Shown one piece after another: positions 1 to 7,557 of a stretch of 8,693 nt of DNA. Each line of letters starts with the position of its first letter. The first letter of the stretch is position 1. The position numbers were made by a program, and so were the translations under genes. The notes below the pieces were generated by a model, which saw only the letters and a list, made by a program, of their open reading frames with translations, ran no database searches and was not told where the DNA came from. Source of the stretch: Acidobacteriota bacterium (GTDB lineage Bacteria > Acidobacteriota > Terriglobia > Acidiferrales > UBA7541); contig PKUY01000160.1 of assembly GCA_003131705.1 (NCBI GenBank), positions 304 through 8,996 on the forward strand. Reading direction: 5' to 3'.

Positions 1-450
1 CTCGACATCGATCACTTCAAACAGGTCAATGATACCTATGGGCATCTGTGCGGCGATGAGGTCTTGAAGGAAGTGGCTGCGAGAATGGCCCGTTGCGTTC
101 GTCCGTACGATACTTTGGGGCGTTACGGCGGCGAGGAATTCCTCGTGGTAGCGCCCTCCTCCGATGGCCAGGGCGCGCTTGTAGTGGCAGAAAGAATCCG
201 CCAATCGATCGATTCGGTGCCCATAAATACCGCGGTCGGTCCTGTGCGCATCACTGTGAGTTGCGGGATATCCGCGAGCGTTCCGGGGGAGATGTTGGAT
301 TCGCAGGCACTCCTTCATACTGCCGATGAAGCCCTATATCGCGCGAAAGAGCATGGGCGTAATCGCTCCGAACTTGCCAATCGGCCGAATCTCGTTCCCC
401 TGGGCACAGTCGTTGAAGGCATTGTAACCACCAAGGCCGGTCCACACTAG
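1..450 (+). CDS. Diguanylate cyclase, GGDEF domain (C-terminal part, 5' truncated by window edge)
   Basis: This is the C-terminal 149 residues of a GGDEF protein, which condenses two GTP into the second messenger cyclic di-GMP. The frame is open from base 1, so the start and any N-terminal sensor domain lie outside the window. Visible residues begin with LDIDHFKQVND, the metal- and nucleotide-binding strand of the family. They continue through the active-site signature GGEEF at 127-141. RPYD at 100-111 lies exactly five residues before GGEEF and matches the RxxD inhibitory site, so product feedback inhibition is likely. The late-domain helix ADEALYRAKEHGRN is also present, so the catalytic part is intact. 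About 30 residues of unrecognised tail follow. The stop is TAG at 448-450. The next gene, gltA, is 222 bases away and is probably a separate transcription unit. Family assignment is very secure; the signal it senses cannot be told. Confidence 0.95.
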   Translation, partial: LDIDHFKQVNDTYGHLCGDEVLKEVAARMARCVRPYDTLGRYGGEEFLVVAPSSDGQGALVVAERIRQSIDSVPINTAVGPVRITVSCGISASVPGEMLDSQALLHTADEALYRAKEHGRNRSELANRPNLVPLGTVVEGIVTTKAGPH

Positions 451-470
451 ATCGCGGGCGGGCAAAGCAG

Positions 471-515
471 GGGAAGAGTCGATAAATGAAAAGATATCGA
501 AAAACCCAACTTCCC
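471..515. other. Nested inverted repeats between the GGDEF gene and gltA
   Basis: An outer arm GGGAAG (471-476) is complementary to CTTCCC (510-515). Inside it lies TCGATA (479-484) facing TATCGA (495-500) across a 10-base loop. A transcript could fold into a two-part stem here, just after the cyclase stop codon. No T-run follows, so it is not a classic intrinsic terminator. It may be a mRNA 3' structure, a protein site, or chance. Confidence 0.3.
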
Positions 516-529
516 GCCTCAGAGACTTT

Positions 530-547
530 CCATACGGTCCCGTATGG
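530..547. promoter_or_regulatory. 18-base palindrome upstream of gltA (operator or weak terminator)
   Basis: CCATACGG (530-537) and CCGTATGG (540-547) form a perfect 8-bp inverted repeat separated only by TC. The very short centre is more typical of a site for a dimeric DNA-binding protein than of an RNA hairpin. However, the following CCTCTCTTT would also suit a weak terminator for the cyclase gene. It lies 126 bases before the gltA start. No strong sigma-70 promoter is obvious between it and gltA; the best -10-like match is TACATT at 613-618 with a poor -35. The half-site recurs twice elsewhere in the window. Confidence 0.4.
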
Positions 548-672
548 CCTCTCTTTGCTAAAAGCTTTCACTTGTTGATGTAAAGCCGTTCGCCTCGTGC
601 ACTTTTTTGGTGTACATTGTTGGCCGCACGTTGAGCGCTGCCAGCTATCCGTAATCCGGAAGGGGTCAGGAA

Positions 673-1995
<1,323 letters not shown>

Positions 1996-2004
<9 letters not shown>

Positions 2005-2027
2005 GCGTCGGCGGGCGTTCAACTTCG
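1996..2027 (+). terminator. Hairpin overlapping the gltA stop codon
   Basis: Bases 1996-2009 pair with 2014-2027 to give a 14-bp stem (two G-T wobbles) closed by the tetraloop GGCG. The outer arm reads CGAAGTTGA and its partner TCAACTTCG. The gltA stop TGA (2002-2004) is inside the 5' arm. No T-run follows the stem, so it is either a factor-assisted terminator or a 3'-end stabiliser that separates gltA output from the downstream genes. The pairing is read directly; the function is inferred. Confidence 0.5.
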
Positions 2028-2039
2028 CACTTCCTGAAA

Positions 2040-2065
2040 AGAGATTGCATTAGAGGTCAATCTCT
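2040..2065 (+). other. Stem-loop in the leader of the STAS gene
   Basis: AGAGATTG (2040-2047) pairs perfectly with CAATCTCT (2058-2065) across a 10-base loop. It ends 36 bases before the STAS start codon and follows the gltA hairpin by 12 bases. No T-tract follows. It could be an mRNA leader structure or a binding site for a regulator of the lipid-transport genes. No promoter with both boxes close to consensus was found in this 97-base gap. Confidence 0.3.
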
Positions 2066-2101
2066 GGCAAAACACATGGGCGCCTGTCAGGTCCCGAGCT
2101 A

Positions 2102-2455
2102 ATGCAAATCACCACCCGTCAATTCGAGAGCGCCACCATTGTCGATGTAGTCGGCGACATCACGCTTTACAACACGCCTGAAGTTCGCAAAATGCTGCTC
2201 AACTTGCTCAAGGAAAAGCGCGTCAAGCGCGTCATCGTGAATCTGGAGAAAGTGAAGTACATCGACAGCGCCGGCGTGGCTTCGCTCGTCGAAGGCTTGA
2301 AGGTCTCTCGGGAAATGAAGAGCGGATTCGCCCTGTTCGGCTTGAGCCGCATGACGAGAGAGGTCCTCGAGCTGACCCGTCTTTTGAAGGTGTTTGAGGT
2401 TTACGAAACGGAAGCCGAAGCGCTCCTTGGCGGCAGCAGTCCGACGGGAGCATAG
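2102..2455 (+). CDS. STAS-domain protein (anti-sigma factor antagonist type, possible MlaB-like subunit)
   Basis: A single STAS domain fills this 117-residue protein. The pattern is that of SpoIIAA-type proteins: a first strand with FESATIVDVVGDI, helix TPEVRKMLLNLL, the core strand VIVNLEK, then IDSAGVASLVEGLK. Ser56 in the D-S-A-G loop (codon 2267-2269) is the residue phosphorylated by anti-sigma kinases in SpoIIAA-type relatives. Two roles fit. It may bind an anti-sigma factor kinase, though none is encoded in the window. Or it may act like MlaB, the STAS subunit that binds and stabilises the MlaF ATPase in the E. coli phospholipid transporter. The second is favoured by position: the permease gene starts 24 bases downstream, in the same direction, with its ATPase next. 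The ribosome site before ATG 2102 is weak. Domain assignment is secure; the choice of role is inference. Confidence 0.88.
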   Translation: MQITTRQFESATIVDVVGDITLYNTPEVRKMLLNLLKEKRVKRVIVNLEKVKYIDSAGVASLVEGLKVSREMKSGFALFGLSRMTREVLELTRLLKVFEVYETEAEALLGGSSPTGA

Positions 2456-2479
2456 CGGTCCAGGTAGCCAGGATTCAGA

Positions 2480-3277
2480 ATGCCATTCGCGGAAGACATT
2501 GGCGCAGCCACAATAGACGGTTTGGCTTATGTGGGAGGCCTAGCCCGGCTTACCGGCGGTGCCGCCCGCGCCGTGTTTGCAGCGCCCCTCGGTGGCAGGA
2601 AACTCAAATGGACCCGCGCCGTCCATCAAGCCATGTCCGTGGGCGTGGAAGCCATTCCGATTGTCTCCCTGATTTCTTTTTTCGTGGGCACCATCCTTGC
2701 ACTGCAAGGAGCCTACGAACTGCGCCGTCTCGGCGCCCTGCAGCTGGTGGCGAGCGCCGTCGCGATTTCGATGACGCGCGAGCTCGGCCCGCTGATGACG
2801 GCGATCGTCGTAATCGGTCGTTCAGGTTCGGCCTTCGCCGCCGAAATCGGCACGATGAAGGTCAACGAAGAAATTGACGCGCTTGAAACCATGGCTCTCG
2901 AACCGATTAATTTCCTCGTTGCTCCCAAATTTCTGGCCATGCTTCTGATGATGCCGTGCCTCACCACGTGGGCCGATTTCATGGGCGTGCTCGGCGGCGG
3001 CCTTTTCGGCGTCACCAATGCAGGCTTCACATGGGGGACGTATATGAATGCCACCCTCAGTGCCCTGGTTTTGCGAGACATCATGACCGGATTGGTGAAG
3101 AGCGTGATGTTCGGTCTGGTGATTACGGCCGTAGGTTGCCAGGAAGGGTTTGCCACCGGCCTTGGCTCCGAGCAGGTCGGGCGCTCCACGACCTCAGCCG
3201 TTGTGAAATCGATTTTTATGGTTATCGCGGTGGACCTGGTCTTCACCGCAATCTTTTATTTCACGGCACCTCAATAA
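2480..3277 (+). CDS. mlaE: MlaE-family ABC transporter permease (lipid transport)
   Basis: An inner-membrane permease of 265 residues, the usual size for the MlaE family, which moves phospholipids or related lipids between the inner membrane and an MCE protein. The hallmark block spans residues 100-138: RELGPLMTAIVV, then GRSGSAFAAEIGTMKV, then EEIDALETM. It is followed by LVAPKFLAMLLMMP (146-159) and a C-terminal GCQEGFATG...GRSTTSAVV segment (219-242), also typical. Hydrophobic stretches at roughly 57-80, 103-122, 150-180, 193-220 and 243-262 fit the family's membrane core. The first 45 residues are a less hydrophobic lead-in. ATG at 2480 has AGGA at 2469-2472 as ribosome site, 7 bases upstream. 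It lies 24 bases after the STAS gene and 9 before the ATPase gene, so co-transcription is very likely. It should work as a dimer with two copies of the ATPase. The transported lipid cannot be read from sequence. Confidence 0.95.
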   Translation: MPFAEDIGAATIDGLAYVGGLARLTGGAARAVFAAPLGGRKLKWTRAVHQAMSVGVEAIPIVSLISFFVGTILALQGAYELRRLGALQLVASAVAISMTRELGPLMTAIVVIGRSGSAFAAEIGTMKVNEEIDALETMALEPINFLVAPKFLAMLLMMPCLTTWADFMGVLGGGLFGVTNAGFTWGTYMNATLSALVLRDIMTGLVKSVMFGLVITAVGCQEGFATGLGSEQVGRSTTSAVVKSIFMVIAVDLVFTAIFYFTAPQ

Positions 3278-3286
3278 ATAAAGCAT

Positions 3287-4120
3287 ATGCCAAGCGGCAA
3301 GGAATCCGGCGCACCGAACGATCCCGCCATTGCGGTACGAAATTTGCGCGTCCAGTATGGCCAGCGTGAAATCCTGCATGGAATCAACTTCGAAGCTCAG
3401 GCGGGCGAGACGCTCGTGATCCTGGGTGGCTCCGGCTCTGGGAAAAGCACTCTTCTGCGCACTCTTGTGGGACTTGAAAAGCCCAGTGGGGGCGAGCTCT
3501 GGATTCGCGGAAAGAACTTTGCGTCGATGCCCGAAAACGAACGCAAGGACCTGCGCAAGAAAATGGGGATGTCGTTTCAAGGCGGAGCGCTGTTCGGTTC
3601 GATGACCGTGGGAGAAAATGTTGCGCTACCCCTGCGCGAGCACACGCCACTCGACGAATCGACCATCGAGATTGTGATGCGATTGAAGCTCGATCAGGTG
3701 GGCCTCTCCGGCTTTGAAGACTACATGCCGGCGCAATTGAGCGGCGGAATGAAAAAGCGCGCCGCCATCGCCCGCGCGCTGGCCATGGACCCGGAAATTC
3801 TGTTTTTCGATGAGCCCTCGGCCGGCCTTGATCCCATCATCGCCGCCGGAATCGATGAGCTGATTCTCAAGCTGAAAAAAGCATTCCGCATTACGATACT
3901 CGTGGTGACCCACGAACTCGCGAGTGCGTTCCTAATCGCCGACCGGATGATTTTGCTCGATAAGGGACACATCGTCGCTAACGAAACGCCAGAAAGCATA
4001 CAGAAGAGCCGGGAACCGCGCGTCCGGCAATTTCTGGACCGTATTCCCGAACCTGAGGTCGCGGGAGAAATCGACTACCTGCAGATGTTGACGGGAGAAA
4101 GCCCTCCCCTTCGACGTTGA
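3287..4120 (+). CDS. mlaF: MlaF-like ABC transporter ATP-binding protein
   Basis: Cytoplasmic ATPase (277 residues) that powers the neighbouring permease. All ABC motifs are present and in order: Walker A GGSGSGKST (47-55), Q-loop glutamine Gln98 in SFQGGALFGSM, signature LSGGMKKR (151-158), Walker B ILFFDEPS with catalytic Glu176, D-loop SAGLD (178-182) and switch His209 in VVTHE. The sequences FQGGALFGSMTV, LSGGMKKRAAIARALAMDPE and SAGLDPI are typical of the MlaF/Ttg2A group rather than of importers in general. About 40 residues follow the core domain; in E. coli MlaF a C-terminal extension contacts the partner subunit, so a similar role is possible here. The gene starts 9 bases after the permease stop. 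No clear ribosome site precedes ATG 3287, which suggests translational coupling to the permease. Secure as an MlaF-type ATPase. Confidence 0.95.
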   Translation: MPSGKESGAPNDPAIAVRNLRVQYGQREILHGINFEAQAGETLVILGGSGSGKSTLLRTLVGLEKPSGGELWIRGKNFASMPENERKDLRKKMGMSFQGGALFGSMTVGENVALPLREHTPLDESTIEIVMRLKLDQVGLSGFEDYMPAQLSGGMKKRAAIARALAMDPEILFFDEPSAGLDPIIAAGIDELILKLKKAFRITILVVTHELASAFLIADRMILLDKGHIVANETPESIQKSREPRVRQFLDRIPEPEVAGEIDYLQMLTGESPPLRR

Positions 4121-4141
4121 AGCGTGCACGCGCCAGTCGCG

Positions 4142-4150
4142 TGGTATATA
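4142..4150 (+). promoter_or_regulatory. Possible extended -10 promoter ahead of the MCE gene
   Basis: TGGTATATA at 4142-4150 matches an extended -10 element (TG, one base, then TATATA). It lies in the 109-base gap between the ATPase and MCE genes, the longest gap inside the transporter cluster. There is no good -35 box at the proper distance; TTGAAG at 4117-4122 is 22 bases away. Transcription from here would start near 4157 and give a leader of about 70 bases. Low to moderate confidence. Confidence 0.3.
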
Positions 4151-4229
4151 CTCACGCATCTTTTTAGGGTAAGTTTACCGGCCTTAAATGCCGTAACCGA
4201 AATCGAGCCGGGAATCATCGAGGAAGCAA

Positions 4230-5204
4230 ATGGAATCGAAGCGGGAGCAGGCACTTGTCGGACTCTTCGTATTGATAGCTGCCGGCCTGCTTGTTGTGAC
4301 GGTGCTGCTTCTCTCTGGTACCTTCGGACGCGGCAATATCACTTATCGAGCGTACTTTAAGAATGCGGGCGGTCTCGCTCCGGGCTCGGAAGTCCGCTAT
4401 GCCGGCGGTCCGGCGGTCGGACGCGTTAAGAAAGTGCAAAGCGATCCGCAGAATCCCACGCGCATGGAAATCGACTTTGCTGTGGAGCCGAGCGTTCCCA
4501 TAAAGACGGACAGCGTGGCTCAAATCACGAGCGTCAGCCCGCTGGGCGATAACTTTCTGGGAATTGTCCCGGGAAGTATTTCTGCTCCGAAAGCTCCCGT
4601 TGGCTCGACACTCAAGTCCACCGAGTACACCAGCTTCGCCGACCTCACGGTACTGATTGCACAACTAGGACCCAACGCCAATACGCTCCTCGCGAACTTG
4701 AATGATCGCGTAGTCTCCTTAAAAGACACGATCGATCGTGTGAACGATTTGCTTGACGCGCAAAACCGCGCCAATATTTCGTCCAGCCTCGCCGATCTCC
4801 ACGGCATGCTCAATGAGAACCGTCCTGCGATTCATTCCGCGCTGAACAACGTCAACTCCGCGAGCACGAAGCTCGGCCCACTGCTGGACGATTTGCGCAA
4901 GACTTCGGCTCAGGCGAATGAGGCTCTTGGGCATATTGACGCTACGATCTCGGAGGATCGCACCGACCTCCATCAGGCAATCGCCTCTCTTCGGCAATCC
5001 CTGGACACGGCCGTTACGCTTACCAGCCAGCTCAATCGCTCGCTCGATACGAATTCGGAAAATCTCGATGAGATTCTCGATAATCTTCGCCACGTCACGG
5101 AGAACATGAACGAGTTCACCGAGACGATTAAGACGCGGCCTTACACATTGATCCGGGCTTCCGGAGTCAAACCGCGCAAACCCGGAGAGGCTCCGCCGAA
5201 GTAG
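4230..5204 (+). CDS. mlaD: MlaD-family MCE-domain protein with long helical C-terminal region
   Basis: A periplasmic lipid-carrying protein anchored in the inner membrane. Residues 1-7 are charged, 8-29 form a single hydrophobic membrane segment, and the MCE domain runs from about 36 to 118 (TYRAYFKNAGGLAPGSEVRY, then GGPAVGRVKKV, then LGDNFLGIVPG). After a short linker, residues 145-300 are predicted helical, rich in Leu, Asn, Asp and Ser and free of Pro except at 199 and 217. This region has recurring NR/DR-plus-Leu patterns. The protein ends with a Pro- and Lys-rich tail. At 324 residues it is much longer than E. coli MlaD (183), closer to MCE proteins that form a periplasm-spanning needle. 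Start ATG 4230 has GAGGA at 4220-4224 with a 5-base spacer. It follows the permease and ATPase genes and precedes a lipoprotein gene by 18 bases. Family assignment is secure; the needle architecture is inferred. Confidence 0.93.
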   Translation: MESKREQALVGLFVLIAAGLLVVTVLLLSGTFGRGNITYRAYFKNAGGLAPGSEVRYAGGPAVGRVKKVQSDPQNPTRMEIDFAVEPSVPIKTDSVAQITSVSPLGDNFLGIVPGSISAPKAPVGSTLKSTEYTSFADLTVLIAQLGPNANTLLANLNDRVVSLKDTIDRVNDLLDAQNRANISSSLADLHGMLNENRPAIHSALNNVNSASTKLGPLLDDLRKTSAQANEALGHIDATISEDRTDLHQAIASLRQSLDTAVTLTSQLNRSLDTNSENLDEILDNLRHVTENMNEFTETIKTRPYTLIRASGVKPRKPGEAPPK

Positions 5205-5222
5205 GCGAGGGAGGAACGGAAA

Positions 5223-5852
5223 GTGCAGATGCGCCGGATTCAGCTAGCCGCGCTTGTTGTCTTGATCGCAGAACTTCTCGCCGGGTGCGGCGCTTCGCGA
5301 CCAGTGAAATATTACGTGCTCGATCCCGGTCCCGCGCCGGCCAGCACGTCGTCAGCTCCGATTCCCATAACGCTCCTCGTCGCGCATGTGACCGCTTCGC
5401 ACCTTTACCGCGACGATCGCCTCGTCTATGGCAGCGGCCATGTGCAGCTCGGAACGTACGAGTACGAGCGTTGGGCGGAAGTTCCGGCCCAGATGATGCA
5501 GGACATCGTGATTGCATCTTTGCGGAACACCGGAAACTATCGCTCGGTTTCGCGCATCAGCAGCAATCTCCGGGGCGATTATTTCGTCCGTGGCAGATTG
5601 GAGGCACTGGACGAAGTGCAGGCACCGGCACTCGCGGCGCGATTTTCATTCGAACTCGAACTGTTCGATCCCAAGACGGGCGTGACGATCTGGTCCGATT
5701 CCTACACGCATGACGAGCCGGTCGCTGGGAAAAAGGTGTCCGATGTGGTCGAGGCGCTCGATCGAAACGTCCACACTGGATTGACCCAGCTCACCACAAA
5801 TCTCGGCCAGTATTTCGCGAACCATCCACCATCGCAGTCAGCCGCGCGATAG
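5223..5852 (+). CDS. ABC-type transport auxiliary lipoprotein (PqiC/DUF330-like)
   Basis: A 209-residue lipoprotein. A signal peptide (basic MRR, then hydrophobic IQLAALVVLIAELLAG) ends in the lipobox LAGC, so Cys22 should be lipidated after signal peptidase II cleavage. The following residue is Gly rather than Asp, which by the Lol rule predicts the outer membrane. The mature part starts with the family's VKYYVLDPG motif and carries DDRLVYGSG, YEYERWAEVPAQMMQD and a late IWSDSYTHDEPV, as in the ABC_trans_aux/PqiC family. In E. coli, PqiC works with the MCE protein PqiB at the outer membrane, so this gene probably supplies the outer-membrane contact of the MCE protein encoded 18 bases upstream. 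Translation most likely starts at GTG 5223, with a GGGAGGAA site (5209-5216) well spaced; ATG 5229 is an in-frame alternative giving the same mature protein. Last gene of the cluster. Confidence 0.88.
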   Translation: MQMRRIQLAALVVLIAELLAGCGASRPVKYYVLDPGPAPASTSSAPIPITLLVAHVTASHLYRDDRLVYGSGHVQLGTYEYERWAEVPAQMMQDIVIASLRNTGNYRSVSRISSNLRGDYFVRGRLEALDEVQAPALAARFSFELELFDPKTGVTIWSDSYTHDEPVAGKKVSDVVEALDRNVHTGLTQLTTNLGQYFANHPPSQSAAR

Positions 5853-5883
5853 CGCGGGACTTCATCCAGAGGCCGCGATGCTA

Positions 5884-5911
5884 CAAAATCCGCCCTTCTT
5901 CAGGGATTTTG
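5884..5911 (+). terminator. Hairpin after the lipoprotein gene
   Basis: CAAAATCC (5884-5891) pairs with GGATTTTG (5904-5911) around a 12-base loop, 31 bases past the lipoprotein stop. The T-run is within the 3' arm rather than after it, so it is a weak intrinsic terminator candidate for the transporter genes. A far stronger terminator lies about 170 bases further on. Confidence 0.4.
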
Positions 5912-5949
5912 AGACTCCGGCGCACGCGCGTGAAGCTGCGCAATTAGGG

Positions 5950-5977
5950 TTGACACCTATTCTCGCCGCGTGATAAG
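5950..5977 (+). promoter_or_regulatory. Promoter-like sequence in the gap after the transporter cluster
   Basis: A perfect -35 hexamer TTGACA (5950-5955) is followed after 16 bases by GATAAG (5972-5977), which matches four of six positions of TATAAT. Transcription would begin near 5984 and run into the strong terminator ending near 6122. No protein gene lies between, so the product would be a short RNA of about 140 bases. Confidence 0.4.
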
Positions 5978-5983
5978 GATGGG

Positions 5984-6122
5984 GCATACGTGGCACCGGC
6001 TATGCCGGTTTGCTGGCGCATCCAGGCGCGGAACACCAAAATTCCTACTGGGTGCCCGGTAACAAACCCCACCCACCCCGGGAGGTAAAGGCCTTTGGCT
6101 TTTGCCTCCCGTTTTAATTTTT
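5984..6122 (+). ncRNA. Candidate small RNA or intergenic repeat element (unidentified)
   Basis: This is the main content of the 332-base gap between the convergent lipoprotein and MarC genes. Several complementary segments are visible before the terminator. GGGG at 5981-5984 faces CCCC at 6067-6070, and GGCACC at 5992-5997 faces GGTGCC at 6051-6056. Smaller hairpins are ACCGGC-TAT-GCCGGT (5995-6009), CTGG/CCAG (6013-6025) and GGAA/TTCC (6030-6045). Some of these are mutually exclusive. A promoter-like sequence stands just upstream and an intrinsic terminator closes the element. I do not recognise SRP RNA, 6S RNA, tmRNA, RNase P or a known riboswitch, and no downstream plus-strand gene would be controlled. 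The alternative is a member of a dispersed intergenic repeat family that carries its own hairpins. There is no credible protein-coding frame. Confidence 0.35.
6079..6122 (+). terminator. Strong intrinsic terminator
   Basis: Bases 6079-6093 pair with 6097-6111 in a 15-bp stem (CGGGAGG at the base, GGCC at the top, two G-T wobbles) with a TTT loop. The tail TTTTAATTTTT follows at 6112-6122. This is a textbook rho-independent terminator for plus-strand transcription. On the minus strand the stem is followed by G-rich sequence, so it should not stop the convergent MarC transcript. It ends either read-through from the transporter genes or a short RNA starting near 5984. Confidence 0.9.
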
Positions 6123-6184
6123 GGCCTCGCTTTTTCGCCTTTGTACCGGCGCTATCCCACGTGATGTCTTTAAGATGGGCGATG

Positions 6185-6847
6185 CTACGAAATCGCTTTG
6201 GTCAGGTGCTGAATCCCATTCCACATGATTTCGCCACCGATACACAGCAGGACGAACGAGATCACGCGCAGGATGCCCTGCGAGACGGCGGGAGACAGCC
6301 TGGCGGCCGTTCTATCGGCGTAAGCGTAGCTGAAGTACACCACAATTCCCAGCAGAATCGTGGCGATGAGCAGCCCGAGATGAGCAAAGGCTGAGTCAAC
6401 CAGCTTGAATTGTGAGGCGTGGGCACTGAGCGTGAGAGCCACGACGATGCAGCCCGGATCCGCGGTAATCGGAAAAGTAAGTGGGCAAAAAATCCTATCT
6501 TCAAGACTGGCCGGGGATAGTGCAACCGGCGCAGAAGTGCTCGCCTCGGGGTCCGGCTTCGTCAATAACGACCAACCCATGCTGGCCAAGACGAGGCCGC
6601 CGGCCACTTGCACGATGGGAAGAGAAATGCCAAAGAAACTAAGGACGTACGATCCGGTGATTTGCACGATGAAGAGGAACCAGATGGTATTGATGGATAT
6701 GCGCCGGGCGAGGTGCTTCATCGTCGCGTGATCCTCGTTCGGCACAAGCTGCAAAAACAACATGGCCGAGCCGATGGGATTGATCACCGGCAGCAGCGCG
6801 CTGAATCCCAAGGGGACAAATTCGAGGACGAGCGATAGCGCTTTCAC
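6185..6847 (-). CDS. MarC family (UPF0056) integral membrane protein
   Basis: A 220-residue inner-membrane protein of the MarC family, whose members have about six membrane helices and whose biochemical role is still unsettled; the original link to multiple antibiotic resistance was not upheld. The two family hallmarks are visible: INPIG early (22-26), within FSALLPVINPIGSAMLF, and PLTFPITADPG (122-132) in the second half. This is the internal duplication typical of the fold. Hydrophobic segments lie near 10-34, 52-72, 77-95, 130-142, 155-175 and 193-209. Size is normal for the family. The start is GTG at 6847; only a weak GAGA-like ribosome site is present, and an in-frame stop 33 bases upstream rules out a long extension. 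It lies 94 bases after the MglA-like gene on the same strand and may share its transcript. It converges with the transporter cluster. Confidence 0.92.
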   Translation of the reverse strand: MKALSLVLEFVPLGFSALLPVINPIGSAMLFLQLVPNEDHATMKHLARRISINTIWFLFIVQITGSYVLSFFGISLPIVQVAGGLVLASMGWSLLTKPDPEASTSAPVALSPASLEDRIFCPLTFPITADPGCIVVALTLSAHASQFKLVDSAFAHLGLLIATILLGIVVYFSYAYADRTAARLSPAVSQGILRVISFVLLCIGGEIMWNGIQHLTKAIS

Positions 6848-6941
6848 GTTTATCTCGCGGACGAATGGAATGCAACCGTCTTATGCCGGCCATACGGGCC
6901 GCTAGAGTCATTTAGAATTCGACACATTTTGAGATTCCAGC

Positions 6942-7529
6942 TCAGGAGTTTTTCTTGAGTTCGGCGAGGACGAGTTTGGCAACTTCTTTCAGCGTGTCGA
7001 AGACGCCCTGTCCGGTGATGGCGACGGCTTCAAGCGCAGGCTCATCTTTGACGCCGAGCTGCTTCTTCAGCTCCCCGACCGAGAGGATATTCGGCAAGTC
7101 GCGTTTGTTGAGCTGCAGGACGTAGGGGATCGTCGCGAAATCGAGTTTGTGATCCTTGAGGTGCTCGCGAAGGTTGTCGAGCGTTTCAAGATTCGCGTCG
7201 AGACGCTCTTCCTGCGAGTCGGCCACGAACACGACGCCATCGGCGCCTTTTAAAATCAGCCTGCGGCTGGCCTCGTAAAATACCTGTCCGGGAACGGTAT
7301 AGAGATGGAAGCGCGTCTTGAATCCTCGGACGGTACCGAGCTCGAGGGGAAGAAAATCGAAGAAAAGTGTGCGGTCGGTCTCAGTTGCGAGGGAAACCAT
7401 TTTCCCTTTTTGCGAGGATCCTGTGTGGTCGTAGACCCACTGCAGATTGGCGGTCTTGCCGCCAAGGCCGGGTCCGTAGTACACGAGCTTGCAGTTAATT
7501 TCGCGAGCGGGAAAATTAATAAATGGCAC
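6942..7529 (-). CDS. mglA: MglA-like small Ras-family GTPase (cell polarity/motility type)
   Basis: A cytoplasmic GTP-binding switch protein. In Myxococcus, MglA sets the leading pole and drives gliding and type IV pilus motility. Motifs (numbered from GTG 7529): P-loop GPGLGGKT (19-26), [16 protein letters not shown] (46-61), switch region TVPGQ (78-82) with the MglA-type Thr in place of the usual Asp and the catalytic Gln82, [16 protein letters not shown] (91-106), guanine-specifying NKRD (141-144), and C-terminal [14 protein letters not shown]. The open frame continues upstream to 7586. However, GTG at 7529 begins the conserved [14 protein letters not shown], has an AGAGGA ribosome site, lies downstream of a good promoter, and gives 195 residues, the length I recall for Myxococcus MglA. 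No MglB (Roadblock) gene adjoins it, which is notable because MglB is often next door. Whether the role is motility, polarity or other trafficking is not visible. Confidence 0.95.
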   Translation of the reverse strand: MPFINFPAREINCKLVYYGPGLGGKTANLQWVYDHTGSSQKGKMVSLATETDRTLFFDFLPLELGTVRGFKTRFHLYTVPGQVFYEASRRLILKGADGVVFVADSQEERLDANLETLDNLREHLKDHKLDFATIPYVLQLNKRDLPNILSVGELKKQLGVKDEPALEAVAITGQGVFDTLKEVAKLVLAELKKNS

Positions 7530-7533
7530 AATT

Positions 7534-7539
7534 TCCTCT
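7534..7539 (-). promoter_or_regulatory. Ribosome binding site fixing the mglA start
   Basis: On the minus strand AGAGGA occupies 7539-7534, four bases before GTG 7529-7527. It supports this GTG over the upstream in-frame start at 7586, which would lie inside the -35 box of the predicted promoter. Confidence 0.7.
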
Positions 7540-7557
7540 AAATCGGGCAGCCTATTA

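Noticed and set aside
2713..3246. 177-residue minus-strand frame opposite the MlaE gene
   Set aside because: Antisense to a conserved permease and of low-complexity composition; no ribosome site or family resemblance seen.
4215..4664. 149-residue minus-strand frame over the start of the MCE gene
   Set aside because: Opposite to the membrane anchor and MCE domain, with an Arg/His-rich translation and no recognisable motif.
5984..6122. Assignment of this stretch to SRP RNA, 6S RNA, tmRNA or a cyclic di-GMP riboswitch
   Set aside because: The diagnostic conserved bases of these families (for example the SRP GGAAGGAAGCA loop) were not found, and no downstream gene would be controlled.
6405..6838. 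Overlapping plus-strand frames opposite the MarC gene
   Set aside because: They are antisense to a protein with both MarC family hallmarks and show no features of their own.
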